Below are positions 11,346-19,145 of a stretch of 64,000 nt of DNA, piece by piece. The stretch's first letter is position 1; each line of letters opens with the position of its first letter. The stretch covers positions 1,116,001-1,180,000 of the forward strand of contig NZ_JAJNCZ010000001.1 in NCBI RefSeq assembly GCF_021026345.1, read 5' to 3'. This DNA comes from Rhizobium sp. GN54 (GTDB taxonomy: Bacteria > Pseudomonadota > Alphaproteobacteria > Rhizobiales > Rhizobiaceae). The notes under the pieces were generated by a model. The model saw only the letters and a list, made by a program, of their open reading frames with translations, ran no database searches and had not been told where the DNA came from. The position numbers were made by a program, and so were the translations under genes.

Positions 11346-13013
11346 ATGGCAAACCAAGAAGACCTGGTGTTCCTGCCGCTTGGCGGGGTTGGCGAGATCG
11401 GCATGAATCTCGCGCTCTATGGCTACGGCACACCCGGTAACCGCAAATGGATCATGGTCGATTGCGGCGTGACCTTTCCCGGCCCCGAACTGCCGGGCGT
11501 GGACCTCGTGCTGCCCGATATCCGCTTCCTCGCCGAGGAACGCAGGAACCTGAAGGGCATCGTCATCACCCATGCCCACGAGGACCACTATGGCGCCCTG
11601 AACGACCTGTGGCCCGGCCTCAACGTGCCTGTCTATGCCTCGCCCTTCACCGCCGGCATGCTCGAGGCCAAGCGTGACTACGAGCGCAGCCGCACCGAGA
11701 TCCCGGTGACGATCTTCAAGCAGGGCGACCGGATCAATCTCGGTCCGTTCGAGATCGAGGGCATCGGCGTCAACCACTCGATCCCCGAGCCGATGTCGCT
11801 GGCGATCAAGACGCCGCTCGGCACGGTGATCCACACTGGCGACTGGAAGATCGACCTCAAGCCCTCGCTCGGACCGCTCACCGACGAGGCGCGCTTCCGC
11901 AAGCTCGGCGACGAGGGCGTGCTGGCGCTGGTCTGCGACAGCACGAATGCGCTGCGCGACGGTGTCTCGCCTTCGGAGGAGGAGGTGTCGCAGAGCCTGG
12001 CGAAGATCATCGAGAGCGCCGAGGGCCGCGTCGGCATCACCACCTTCTCGTCGAATGTCGGCCGCATCCGCTCGGTCGCCAAGGCCGCCGAGATGGCCGG
12101 CCGCGAGGTGCTGCTGCTCGGCAGCTCGATGAAGCGGGTGACGGCGGTCGCGCGCGACATCGGTCTGATGGAGGGCATCAAGCCCTTCATCGACGAGGAC
12201 GAATTCGGCTACATCCCACGCGACAAGGTCGTCGTCATCCTGACCGGCAGCCAGGGCGAGCCGCGGGCCGCACTCGCCAAGATCGCCCGCGACGAGATGC
12301 GCAACGTCGCCTTCACCGCCGGCGACACGATCATCTTCTCCTCGCGCGCCATTCCCGGCAACGAGAAGGCGATCAACGACATCAAGAACGGCCTGGTCGA
12401 CCAGGGCATCCACGTCATCACCGACAGCGAGGCGCTGGTGCACGTCTCCGGCCATCCCCGCCGCAGCGAGTTGCAGCAGATGTATGCCTGGACCCGGCCG
12501 CAGATGGTCGTGCCGGTGCATGGCGAGGCCGCGCATCTGGTCGCCCATGCCGAACTCGCCGAGCAGTCCGGCATCCCGGTCGTGCCGCGCGTGCGCGACG
12601 GCAAGATGCTGCGGCTCGCGCCGGGCGCCCCCGAGATCATCGATGAAGTCCATTTCGGCCGCATCTTCAAGGACGGCAACCTGATCGGCGACTTCGACGA
12701 GATGGGCATTGGCGACCGTCGCAAGCTGTCGTTCGTCGGCCACGTGGCGGTCAACATCGTGCTCGACGCGCGCTATGACTTCCGCGGCGATCCCGACGTC
12801 GTTCCCTACGGACTGCCGCAGTTCGACGACGAGGGCGAGGACATGGGCGACACGCTCTATGACGCCGTTCTCGGCGCGGTCGAGAGCATTCCGCGCGCGC
12901 GGCGCAAGGACCTCGGCACCGTCCGCGAGGCGGTGCGCCGGGCCGTGCGCGCCATGGCGAACGAGGTCTGGGGCAAGAAGCCCGTCGTCACCGTCTTCGT
13001 CACCAGGGTGTGA
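11346..13013 (+). CDS. rnj: Ribonuclease J
   Basis: This 555-residue metallo-beta-lactamase-fold nuclease of the RNase J family processes and degrades RNA with 5' exonuclease and endonuclease activity. The zinc motif HxHxDH is at H76, H78, D80 and H81. The beta-CASP region follows, with the conserved late motif VHVSGHPRRSELQQM. It starts 17 bases after birA. Rhizobia use an essential-type RNase J at this position of the chromosome, after nuo and birA. Confidence 0.95.
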   Translation: MANQEDLVFLPLGGVGEIGMNLALYGYGTPGNRKWIMVDCGVTFPGPELPGVDLVLPDIRFLAEERRNLKGIVITHAHEDHYGALNDLWPGLNVPVYASPFTAGMLEAKRDYERSRTEIPVTIFKQGDRINLGPFEIEGIGVNHSIPEPMSLAIKTPLGTVIHTGDWKIDLKPSLGPLTDEARFRKLGDEGVLALVCDSTNALRDGVSPSEEEVSQSLAKIIESAEGRVGITTFSSNVGRIRSVAKAAEMAGREVLLLGSSMKRVTAVARDIGLMEGIKPFIDEDEFGYIPRDKVVVILTGSQGEPRAALAKIARDEMRNVAFTAGDTIIFSSRAIPGNEKAINDIKNGLVDQGIHVITDSEALVHVSGHPRRSELQQMYAWTRPQMVVPVHGEAAHLVAHAELAEQSGIPVVPRVRDGKMLRLAPGAPEIIDEVHFGRIFKDGNLIGDFDEMGIGDRRKLSFVGHVAVNIVLDARYDFRGDPDVVPYGLPQFDDEGEDMGDTLYDAVLGAVESIPRARRKDLGTVREAVRRAVRAMANEVWGKKPVVTVFVTRV

Positions 13014-13108
13014 CGGCGGCGGACGGCTGAAGCAGGTCGCGCGTGCAGCGGCGGCGACAGGCGGACCATCTTTCGGAAGCAGGCTGGTACGCGCAGGAGG
13101 AGGCGGGA

Positions 13109-13513
13109 ATGCTGGGACGGGTCAATCACATCGCCATCGCCGTGCCGGACTTGGCGGCGGCGACGGCATCCTATCGCGACGTGCTCGGCGCCCGTGTCAG
13201 TGCTCGGCAGGCACTGCCGGAACACGGCGTCACCGTCGTCTTCGTCGAATTGCCGAACACCAAGGTCGAACTGCTCGAACCGCTCGGCGAGGGCTCGCCG
13301 ATCGCAGCCTTTCTGGAGAAGTCGCCCGCCGGCGGCATGCACCATATCTGCTACGAGGTGGACGATATCCTTGCCGCCCGCGACAGGCTCGTTGCCGGCG
13401 GCGCACGGGTGTTAGGCGACGGCGCGCCGAAGACCGGGGCGCATGGCAAGCCGGTGCTGTTTCTGCACCCGAAGGACTTCTTCGGCACGCTGATCGAGCT
13501 GGAACAGGTGTGA
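13109..13513 (+). CDS. mce: Methylmalonyl-CoA epimerase
   Basis: This 134-residue VOC-superfamily protein interconverts (R)- and (S)-methylmalonyl-CoA. Metal-binding residues expected for the fold are visible: the His of VNHIAIAV near the N-terminus, the His in MHHICYEVDD and the terminal Glu in GTLIELEQV. I chose the ATG at 13109 because it is preceded by CAGGAGGAGGCGGG and begins at the conserved MLGRVNHIA; a more upstream ATG at 13043 would add an unrelated basic leader. In a methylotroph it could also serve the ethylmalonyl-CoA pathway, but nothing else from that pathway is nearby. Confidence 0.9.
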   Translation: MLGRVNHIAIAVPDLAAATASYRDVLGARVSARQALPEHGVTVVFVELPNTKVELLEPLGEGSPIAAFLEKSPAGGMHHICYEVDDILAARDRLVAGGARVLGDGAPKTGAHGKPVLFLHPKDFFGTLIELEQV

Positions 13514-13678
13514 CCGCAGGCCACAGCCGGCGGATTTGAATTGCCGCGGCCATGGGGGTAAGAAGCCATGGCGGCAGTCGCGCGGCAAGGGCCGCCGCCC
13601 TCGCATCGGTCGTGACCGGTGCTATGCCATCAAAGTCTTGCGCAGTGGCTCGCGGGCCTGCGCCATCGGGTATCGGAC

Positions 13679-13948
13679 ATGACGCTGTTTTCGCTCTTCG
13701 CCGTCTATTTCATCATCTGGTGGGTGACGCTCTTTGCCGTGCTGCCGTTCGGCCTGCGCACCCAGGCCGAGGAGAACGAGGTCGTCCCGGGCAGCGTCGA
13801 GAGCGCGCCGGCGCGCTTCAGGATCTGGCGGGTCCTTCTCGTCACCACGCTCGCCGCCGCCGCCGTCCATGCCGCCTGGTATGTGCTGTCGGTGAAACTC
13901 GGCTACGGCTTCGACGCCATCCCGCAGTTCTTCCCGAACTTCGACTGA
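13679..13948 (+). CDS. DUF1467 family small membrane protein
   Basis: This 89-residue protein has two predicted membrane helices, one at the extreme N-terminus (LFSLFAVYFIIWWVTLFAVL) and one near residues 50-70 (LLVTTLAAAAVHAAWYVL). The conserved segment LPFGLRTQAEE between them is the DUF1467 hallmark. Its function is unknown. It sits between mce and proS as in rhizobia. The start at 13679 removes twenty unconserved residues of the longer open frame. Confidence 0.85.
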   Translation: MTLFSLFAVYFIIWWVTLFAVLPFGLRTQAEENEVVPGSVESAPARFRIWRVLLVTTLAAAAVHAAWYVLSVKLGYGFDAIPQFFPNFD

Positions 13949-14120
13949 TACATTCGTTTTTCTGAAGTGCTTGTGCACGCTGGCGTTCACTTCGGCGCCG
14001 GGCGAGCGGATGATCGGTCAAGCGGCGGGACCGCGCCGCCATGCGTAGGTTTGTCGCATCACCGCTGTCGTGTATTTGTCATACAAAATCTGTAAGGGAA
14101 GGCTGGCGGTTGCCAAAGGC

Positions 14121-14268
14121 AAAAAAAAACAAGGCTGAAAGCCTTGTTTTTAAAGTATCGCGTGATCTTTGCCCGTTTCCGGTGGCAGCGGCTAGGCGCG
14201 CCAAGATCTGATCCTCCCAAGACTTGACCGCGAAATTGGCAAGAATTTGTACTTCCTGCCTGTTTTGT
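14121..14268 (-). ncRNA. Candidate trans-acting sRNA, alpha-r9 (Smr9C)-like by position
   Basis: On the minus strand, a promoter-like pair (ATGACA, 17 bases, TAGTTT at 14303-14275) faces a perfect 12-bp hairpin followed by nine U (14151-14121). No protein gene lies on this strand here, so a ~148-nt transcript is the simplest reading. I recall that the rhizobial alpha-r9 sRNA (Smr9C of Sinorhizobium meliloti, about 149 nt) is encoded beside proS; the position and length agree, but I cannot compare the sequences. A stronger promoter pair further upstream (see separate entry) would give a ~225-nt RNA instead. The RNA would contain a purine-rich GGGAGGA segment near its middle. Confidence 0.55.
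14125..14151. terminator. Perfect bidirectional Rho-independent terminator
   Basis: The arms AAAAACAAGGCT (14125-14136) and AGCCTTGTTTTT (14140-14151) are exact reverse complements around a 3-base loop. Read on the minus strand the stem is followed by nine T; on the plus strand by five T. It can end the nuo-to-DUF1467 transcript as well as a minus-strand RNA. Confidence 0.85.
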
Positions 14269-14351
14269 GGCCTGAAACTAGCTCAAAGGTTGGGCGTTGT
14301 CATCTGATTTTTTGCATATTTGTTACACTTGGAGAAATTTTTTCCGTTGAC

Positions 14352-14380
14352 TTTATAATCGCCATTCACGTTATTGTCAT
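14352..14380 (-). promoter_or_regulatory. Candidate sigma-70 promoter facing the sRNA region
   Basis: On the minus strand ATGACA (14380-14375) and TATAAA (14357-14352) are separated by exactly 17 bases, each matching the sigma-70 consensus at five of six positions. There is no minus-strand protein gene downstream before the terminator at 14151-14125, so it would drive an untranslated RNA. A plus-strand TATAAT (14354-14359) overlaps it and might instead serve proS, but lacks a good -35. Confidence 0.45.
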
Positions 14381-14559
14381 CCCCCGCTTTCCGGGCCCCG
14401 TTCCCGATCTCCCGCGCGATCCGGCATTCGGACGATTTCGTCGAAGCACGGTGCGTCCGGGTTCACTTCCGCCGGTGAAGCGTCTATGAACGCTCCGAAT
14501 TCAACGTCATTTCGCCCGAATCCACGGCTAGGCGAAACCTGTCTCTTTGGAACCCCGCC

Positions 14560-15888
14560 ATGCGTCTTTCCCGCTTCTTCATGCCCATCCTCAAGGAAAA
14601 TCCCAAGGAGGCGGAAATCGTCTCGCATCGGCTGATGCTTCGCGCCGGGATGATCAAGCAGCAGTCGGCCGGCATCTATACCTGGCTGCCGCTCGGCAAG
14701 CGCGTGCTGGACAAGGTCAACGCCGTCATCCGCGAAGAACAGAACCGCTCGGGCGCGGTCGAACTCATCATGCCGACCCTGCAGTCGGCCGAGCTCTGGC
14801 AGGAGAGCGGGCGCTACGACGCCTATGGCAAGGAGATGCTGCGCATCAAGGACCGCCAGGACCGCGCCATGCTCTACGGCCCGACCAACGAGGAGATGAT
14901 CACCGACGTCTTCCGCTCCTACGTCAAGTCCTACAAGGACCTGCCGCTCAACCTCTACCATATCCAGCTGAAGTTCCGCGACGAGATCCGTCCGCGCTTC
15001 GGCACCATGCGCTCGCGCGAGTTCCTGATGAAGGACGCCTATTCCTTCGACCTCAACCGCGAGGGGGCGGAGCACGCCTATAACCGCATGTTCGCCGCCT
15101 ACCTGCGCACGTTCACGCGCCTCGGCCTGCGCGCGATCCCCATGCGCGCCGACACCGGCCCGATCGGCGGCAACCTCAGCCACGAGTTCATCATCCTGGC
15201 CGATACCGGCGAATCCGAAGTGTACTGCCACAAGGATTTCCTCGGCTTCGATATCCCCGGCGAGGACACGAATTTCGAGGACGTCGCCGGCTTGAAGGCG
15301 ATCTTCGACAAGTGGACGTCGCGTTACGCGGCCACCTCCGAAATGCACGACGAGGCTTCGTTCGCAGCGATCCCGGAGGGCGAGCGCCTGTCGGCCCGCG
15401 GCATCGAGGTCGGCCACATCTTCTATTTCGGCACGAAATATTCCGAGGCGATGGGCGCCAAGGTCCAGGGACCGGACGGCAAGGAGCACGCGGTCCACAT
15501 GGGATCCTACGGCATCGGCCCGACCCGGCTCGTGCCGGCGATCATCGAGGCCTCCCACGACGAGAACGGCATCATCTGGCCGAAGGCGGTCGCGCCCTTC
15601 GAGGTGGTCGTGATCAACATGAAGGCGGGTGACGCGGCCTGCGACGCGGCGAGTGAGACGATCTACGGCGCGCTTCTGAAGGCGGGCGTCGACGTGCTCC
15701 TTGACGACAAGGACGAGCGCGCGGGCACGAAGTTCGCCACCGCAGACCTGATCGGCGCGCCGTTCCAGGTCGTCGTCGGGCCGCGCTCGGTCGCAGCCGG
15801 CGAGGTCGAGGTCAAGGACCGCAAGACCGGCGAGCGCGAGACGCTGACGATCGACGCCGCGATCGCGCGCCTGACGTCGGCCGGCTGA
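14560..15888 (+). CDS. proS: Proline-tRNA ligase, short alphaproteobacterial type
   Basis: This class II aminoacyl-tRNA synthetase charges tRNA-Pro. At 442 residues it is the short form without the ~180-residue editing insertion of E. coli ProS, as is normal in alphaproteobacteria. Class II motifs are visible: [17 protein letters not shown] (motif 2 region: [21 protein letters not shown]) and [14 protein letters not shown] (motif 3). The anticodon-binding domain follows. The ATG at 14560 begins the conserved [13 protein letters not shown]. Confidence 0.97.
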   Translation: MRLSRFFMPILKENPKEAEIVSHRLMLRAGMIKQQSAGIYTWLPLGKRVLDKVNAVIREEQNRSGAVELIMPTLQSAELWQESGRYDAYGKEMLRIKDRQDRAMLYGPTNEEMITDVFRSYVKSYKDLPLNLYHIQLKFRDEIRPRFGTMRSREFLMKDAYSFDLNREGAEHAYNRMFAAYLRTFTRLGLRAIPMRADTGPIGGNLSHEFIILADTGESEVYCHKDFLGFDIPGEDTNFEDVAGLKAIFDKWTSRYAATSEMHDEASFAAIPEGERLSARGIEVGHIFYFGTKYSEAMGAKVQGPDGKEHAVHMGSYGIGPTRLVPAIIEASHDENGIIWPKAVAPFEVVVINMKAGDAACDAASETIYGALLKAGVDVLLDDKDERAGTKFATADLIGAPFQVVVGPRSVAAGEVEVKDRKTGERETLTIDAAIARLTSAG

Positions 15889-15924
15889 GGTCAGGCGGGC
15901 CGGGACCGGGCAAGTGCGCGACGG

Positions 15925-15944
15925 GGCGGAATCAACATTCCGCC
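15925..15944 (+). terminator. Stem-loop after proS
   Basis: GGCGGAAT and ATTCCGCC form an exact 8-bp stem with a 4-base loop, 37 bases after the proS stop. No T run follows, so it may be a transcript-stabilising 3' hairpin or a weak terminator rather than a classical intrinsic terminator. Confidence 0.5.
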
Positions 15945-15966
15945 ATCACCGTAACGCCCTAATTCC

Positions 15967-16016
15967 ACTGCATAATTTTACCCGCAAATCGATTCCGGTT
16001 TCGGCGATTATGCAGT
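15967..16016. repeat. Rhizobial-type intergenic palindromic repeat
   Basis: ACTGCATAAT (15967-15976) and ATTATGCAGT (16007-16016) are exact 10-bp reverse complements separated by 30 bases. The intervening sequence contains an imperfect internal palindrome (AATCGATTCCGG). I recognise such TGCATAATTTT palindromes from Rhizobiaceae intergenic regions, but the copy number in this genome cannot be seen here. Confidence 0.55.
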
Positions 16017-16096
16017 AGCATCAGGCGCAGATTCGAGATGCTGCCGAATCGCGTCCGCCGGGCGCGGGCTTTGGCGGCGACAGGACCGGAGGTATC

Positions 16097-17404
16097 ATGG
16101 CGGAAGCGACGGGCGAGGGCACCGTGGTCGAGGCGAAAGCGGCGCCCGCAAGCCGCCCGTTTTCCGGCTTCGAACGCATGGTCGCATGGCGCTACCTCCG
16201 CTCGCGGCGCAAGGAAGCGTTCATCTCGGTCATTGCCGGCTTCTCCTTCATCGGCATCATGCTCGGCGTCGCCACGCTGATCATCGTCATGGCGGTGATG
16301 AACGGGTTTCGCACCGAACTGATCTCGCGCATTCTCGGCATCAACGGTCACATGATCGTCCAGCCGATCGACGGACCGTTCGACAACTATGCGGACCTGG
16401 CCGAGCGCTTCTCGAAGGTGCCGGGCGTCAAGCTGGCGATCCCGCTGGTGGAGGGCCAGACGCTGGCCTCTGGCGCTGGCGGCGCCGGAACCGGGGCGCT
16501 CGTCCGCGGCATCCGCGCCGATGACTTCACCCGGCTCAAGACCGTTTCCGACCACATCAAGGCCGGCGACATGGTCGGTTTTGCCGCCGGCGACGGCCTC
16601 GCGATCGGCGCGCGCATGGCCGAGCAACTCGGCATTTCCGCCGGCGACCAGATCACGCTGGTGGCGCCCGAGGGCGACGTGACCCCGCTCGGCGTCAATC
16701 CGCGCGTCAAGAGCTACACCGTGTCCGCGGTCTTCGAGATCGGCATGTCGGAATACGACGCCACGATCATCTACATGCCGCTGGAGGAGGCCCAGCTCTA
16801 TTTCAACGCCGAGGGCCTGGTGCAGTCGATCGAACTCTTCGTCGACAATCCCGATGCCGTCGACGCGCTCCGACAGCCGCTGGAGGCCACCGCCGAGCGG
16901 CAGATCTACATCACCGACTGGCGCCAGCGGAACCGCACCTTCTTCTCCGCGCTCGAGGTCGAGCGGAACGTGATGTTCATGATCCTGACGCTGATCGTGC
17001 TCGTCGCCGCGCTGAACATCATCTCCGGGCTGATCATGCTGGTGAAGGACAAGGGCAGCGACATCGCCATCCTGCGCACCATGGGCGCCAGCTCCGGCTC
17101 GATCATGCGCATCTTCTTCATGACCGGGGCCGCGATCGGCACGGTCGGGACGATCGCCGGCGTCCTGCTCGGCGTCGTCGTCTGCCTCAACGTCGAATCG
17201 ATCCGCCAGTTCTTCTCCTGGCTTTCCGGCCAGACCCTGTTCGATCCGGAACTCTATTTCCTCAGCCAGCTTCCTGCGGACATGAATTTCGGCGAGACGG
17301 TCTCGATCGTCGTCATGGCGCTGGCGCTGTCCTTCCTGGCCACGATCTTCCCCGCATGGCGCGCCTCCAAGCTCGATCCCGTGCAGGCCCTGCGGTATGA
17401 ATAG
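16097..17404 (+). CDS. lolC: Lipoprotein-releasing ABC transporter permease
   Basis: This 435-residue inner-membrane LolC/LolE-family protein takes outer-membrane lipoproteins from the inner membrane and hands them to LolA. The N-terminal signature FERMVAWRYLRSRRKEAFIS is followed by one helix (residues ~45-70), a large periplasmic MacB-like domain and three C-terminal FtsX-type helices, ending AWRASKLDPVQALRYE. Alphaproteobacteria usually have this single permease, which would act as a homodimer. Preceded by GGAGGT six bases before the ATG; lolD follows after nine bases. Confidence 0.95.
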   Translation: MAEATGEGTVVEAKAAPASRPFSGFERMVAWRYLRSRRKEAFISVIAGFSFIGIMLGVATLIIVMAVMNGFRTELISRILGINGHMIVQPIDGPFDNYADLAERFSKVPGVKLAIPLVEGQTLASGAGGAGTGALVRGIRADDFTRLKTVSDHIKAGDMVGFAAGDGLAIGARMAEQLGISAGDQITLVAPEGDVTPLGVNPRVKSYTVSAVFEIGMSEYDATIIYMPLEEAQLYFNAEGLVQSIELFVDNPDAVDALRQPLEATAERQIYITDWRQRNRTFFSALEVERNVMFMILTLIVLVAALNIISGLIMLVKDKGSDIAILRTMGASSGSIMRIFFMTGAAIGTVGTIAGVLLGVVVCLNVESIRQFFSWLSGQTLFDPELYFLSQLPADMNFGETVSIVVMALALSFLATIFPAWRASKLDPVQALRYE

Positions 17405-17413
17405 GACCGACCG

Positions 17414-18100
17414 ATGAACGCGCGCGTGGCACTCAAGTTGACCGGCGTCGATCGCCACTATGGCCAGGGCGAGACGGTGCTGTCGATTCTCAAGGGCGCG
17501 GACTTCACCCTGCGCAGCGGCGAGATCGTAGCACTCGTGGCGCCTTCGGGCACCGGCAAGTCGACGCTCTTGCACGTCGCCGGCCTGCTGGAGCGGCCCG
17601 ATGCCGGCGACGTCGTCGTCAACGGCCATGCCTGCGCCGGGCTGGGCGACGAGGAGCGCACGGCGATCCGCCGCAACGAGATCGGCTTCGTCTACCAGTT
17701 CCATCATCTCCTGCCGGAGTTCTCGGCGCTGGAGAACATCATGATGCCGCAGCTGATCGCCGGCCTTTCCAAGCCGGAGGCCGGCGAACGGGCGAGGCAA
17801 CTGCTCGACTACATGCGGATCGGCCATCGCGGCGACCACCGTCCCTCGGAGCTCTCCGGCGGCGAGCAGCAGCGCGTGGCGATCGCCCGTGCCGTCGCCA
17901 ATGCGCCGATGCTGCTTCTGGCCGACGAGCCGACCGGCAATCTCGATCCCGAGACGGCCGGTTACGTGTTCGAGGCGCTGCAGGCGCTGGTGCGCCAGTC
18001 GGGGCTGGCCGCACTGATCGCCACCCACAACCACGAGATCGCCTCGCTGATGGACCGCCGCGTGACCATCGAGGACGGCAAGGTGCGCGATATGCAGTGA
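17414..18100 (+). CDS. lolD: Lipoprotein-releasing ABC transporter ATPase
   Basis: This 228-residue ATPase pairs with the preceding permease. It has Walker [10 protein letters not shown] (residues ~43-51), the ABC signature [17 protein letters not shown] and Walker [13 protein letters not shown]. The LolD/MacB subfamily is indicated by the Q-loop context [17 protein letters not shown]. The two genes form one operon. Confidence 0.97.
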   Translation: MNARVALKLTGVDRHYGQGETVLSILKGADFTLRSGEIVALVAPSGTGKSTLLHVAGLLERPDAGDVVVNGHACAGLGDEERTAIRRNEIGFVYQFHHLLPEFSALENIMMPQLIAGLSKPEAGERARQLLDYMRIGHRGDHRPSELSGGEQQRVAIARAVANAPMLLLADEPTGNLDPETAGYVFEALQALVRQSGLAALIATHNHEIASLMDRRVTIEDGKVRDMQ

Positions 18101-18157
18101 GCCGCGGTCGCGGCTCTTCGCGGTCCGGCCGGTTCGGTCCGCCGCGCCCGAATTCGG

Positions 18158-18739
18158 CTATTCTTGCGCCAGCCCGCAGGCCTTCCGCCCGATCTTGTCG
18201 CGCCAATCCTCGAATGCGACCTGCGCGCCCTTGGTCGCGACCGGCTTGCCGTTCGCGGTTCCCTTGCCGGTGAGCACATTCAGGTCGCAGCTTTCGGTGT
18301 GGTTCGGATCGAGCGTGTCGTAGGCGGAGTAGGTGTAGCCGGCGACGACGAACCGGGACTCCCGATAGGCAATTGTGACGCGCTGCTCCCAGCGGTCGCG
18401 CCCGATCGCGCTGTTCTGCGAGGTGAGCTCGATCGAGCTGTTCGCAAGGGCGGCCACGCCCGCCTCCTGTCCGTAGACGGTGGCGCTGCCCCAGATCTTG
18501 TTCGGCACCGAGACCTTCAGCGTCAACCGCGATGCGCCGTCGTCGGCGAGATAAATGTAGACGCCGCTGTCGTCGTCGCTGCCCTCCGGCGGCCTAGCGA
18601 TCACGGCGAGGTCCTGCACCCCGTCCCGGTTCCAGTCTCCGACCGCCGCCGCCGTGATCCGGTCGGCGGGGAAGTCGCTCGCCGCAGCCGCCGCCGGCAG
18701 CAGGGCGGCAAGGGCGAGCGGTAGTGCGGTCCTCGTCAT
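18158..18739 (-). CDS. Exported protein of unknown function, FG-GAP/VCBS-like
   Basis: This 193-residue protein has a clear Sec signal peptide (MTRTALPLALAALLPAAAAA). Shortly after it comes VGDWNRDGVQDLAVIARPPE, resembling a calcium-binding FG-GAP/VCBS-type repeat (DxNxDGxxD). The remainder is not recognised. The start at 18739 was chosen because it creates the signal peptide; the open frame continues 47 codons upstream over the LexA-box region and is not convincing there. It is convergent with lolD. Confidence 0.7.
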   Translation of the reverse strand: MTRTALPLALAALLPAAAAASDFPADRITAAAVGDWNRDGVQDLAVIARPPEGSDDDSGVYIYLADDGASRLTLKVSVPNKIWGSATVYGQEAGVAALANSSIELTSQNSAIGRDRWEQRVTIAYRESRFVVAGYTYSAYDTLDPNHTESCDLNVLTGKGTANGKPVATKGAQVAFEDWRDKIGRKACGLAQE

Positions 18740-18843
18740 GCGCGTTTCCCTGTTCGGTGCGCCCGGAGAATAGGAAATGCCTTGGGGACAGTCCAGCGTT
18801 CCCGCCCGCCGTGTGCCGGAACGGCTATTGCAAAAATCGGGGG

Positions 18844-18900
18844 TTGACGCAAGAACAAAAATAGAACAAACTAAAAACATAAACAGATTGGAGACGTCAA
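18844..18900 (+). promoter_or_regulatory. LexA (SOS) box with promoter and RBS for the microprotein
   Basis: GAAC (18853-18856), seven bases, GAAC (18864-18867) exactly fits the alphaproteobacterial LexA operator GTTC-N7-GTTC read on the other strand. A TTGACG -35-like hexamer at 18844-18849 overlaps its upstream side, so bound LexA would block the promoter. GGAG at 18890-18893 is well placed for the ATG at 18901. Confidence 0.7.
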
Positions 18901-18987
18901 ATGACCGATTTCATGCGTGAACTCGCCGCCTTTACCTCCATTGCCATGTTCGTTGCGAGCCTGTCCGTCCTCGCTCTCGGCCTGTAA
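18901..18987 (+). CDS. SOS-controlled 28-aa membrane microprotein, SidA-like candidate
   Basis: ATG to TAA encodes 28 residues: a short polar N-terminus (MTDFMRELAAF) followed by one membrane helix (TSIAMFVASLSVLALGL). It has a good RBS (GGAG, seven bases before the ATG) and lies 33 bases behind a perfect LexA box. In Caulobacter crescentus the SOS-induced division inhibitor SidA is a 29-residue single-helix inner-membrane protein that acts on late divisome proteins (FtsW/FtsN). Size, topology and LexA control agree here, so this is a candidate equivalent. Homology is not proven; sequences this short are hard to align. Confidence 0.65.
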   Translation: MTDFMRELAAFTSIAMFVASLSVLALGL

Positions 18988-19145
18988 CCTCCGCGACCGC
19001 CGGCCACATCGCTCCGCATCCGCAACGATCTCGCATCAGGCTGCGGGAACCCATTGCGGGGATAAGGGGAGCGGCGGAAATGTTTGACTGGACTTCCGCG
19101 GCCCGAATCCGCTTATCCTTGCGCCTCTGAAATGGAGTGGCAAAG

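Larger units (their letters stand above)
13949..14559. other. Long intergenic region with sRNA candidate and terminator
   Basis: This 611-base gap between DUF1467 and proS has no convincing protein gene. It is unusually AT-rich from about 14,090 to 14,380. It contains a perfect 12-bp hairpin flanked by A and T runs, and two minus-strand promoter-like pairs facing it, described separately. The last ~170 bases before proS probably hold the proS leader and promoter. Confidence 0.7.

Noticed and set aside
14247-14489. 80-codon plus-strand frame between the terminator and proS
   Set aside because: No RBS, mixed hydrophobic/arginine-rich product, and overlaps the candidate promoter/sRNA region.
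18740-18880. N-terminal extension of the exported protein gene ending at 18158
   Set aside because: It would cover the LexA box, has no RBS at its start, and would bury the signal peptide 47 residues inside.
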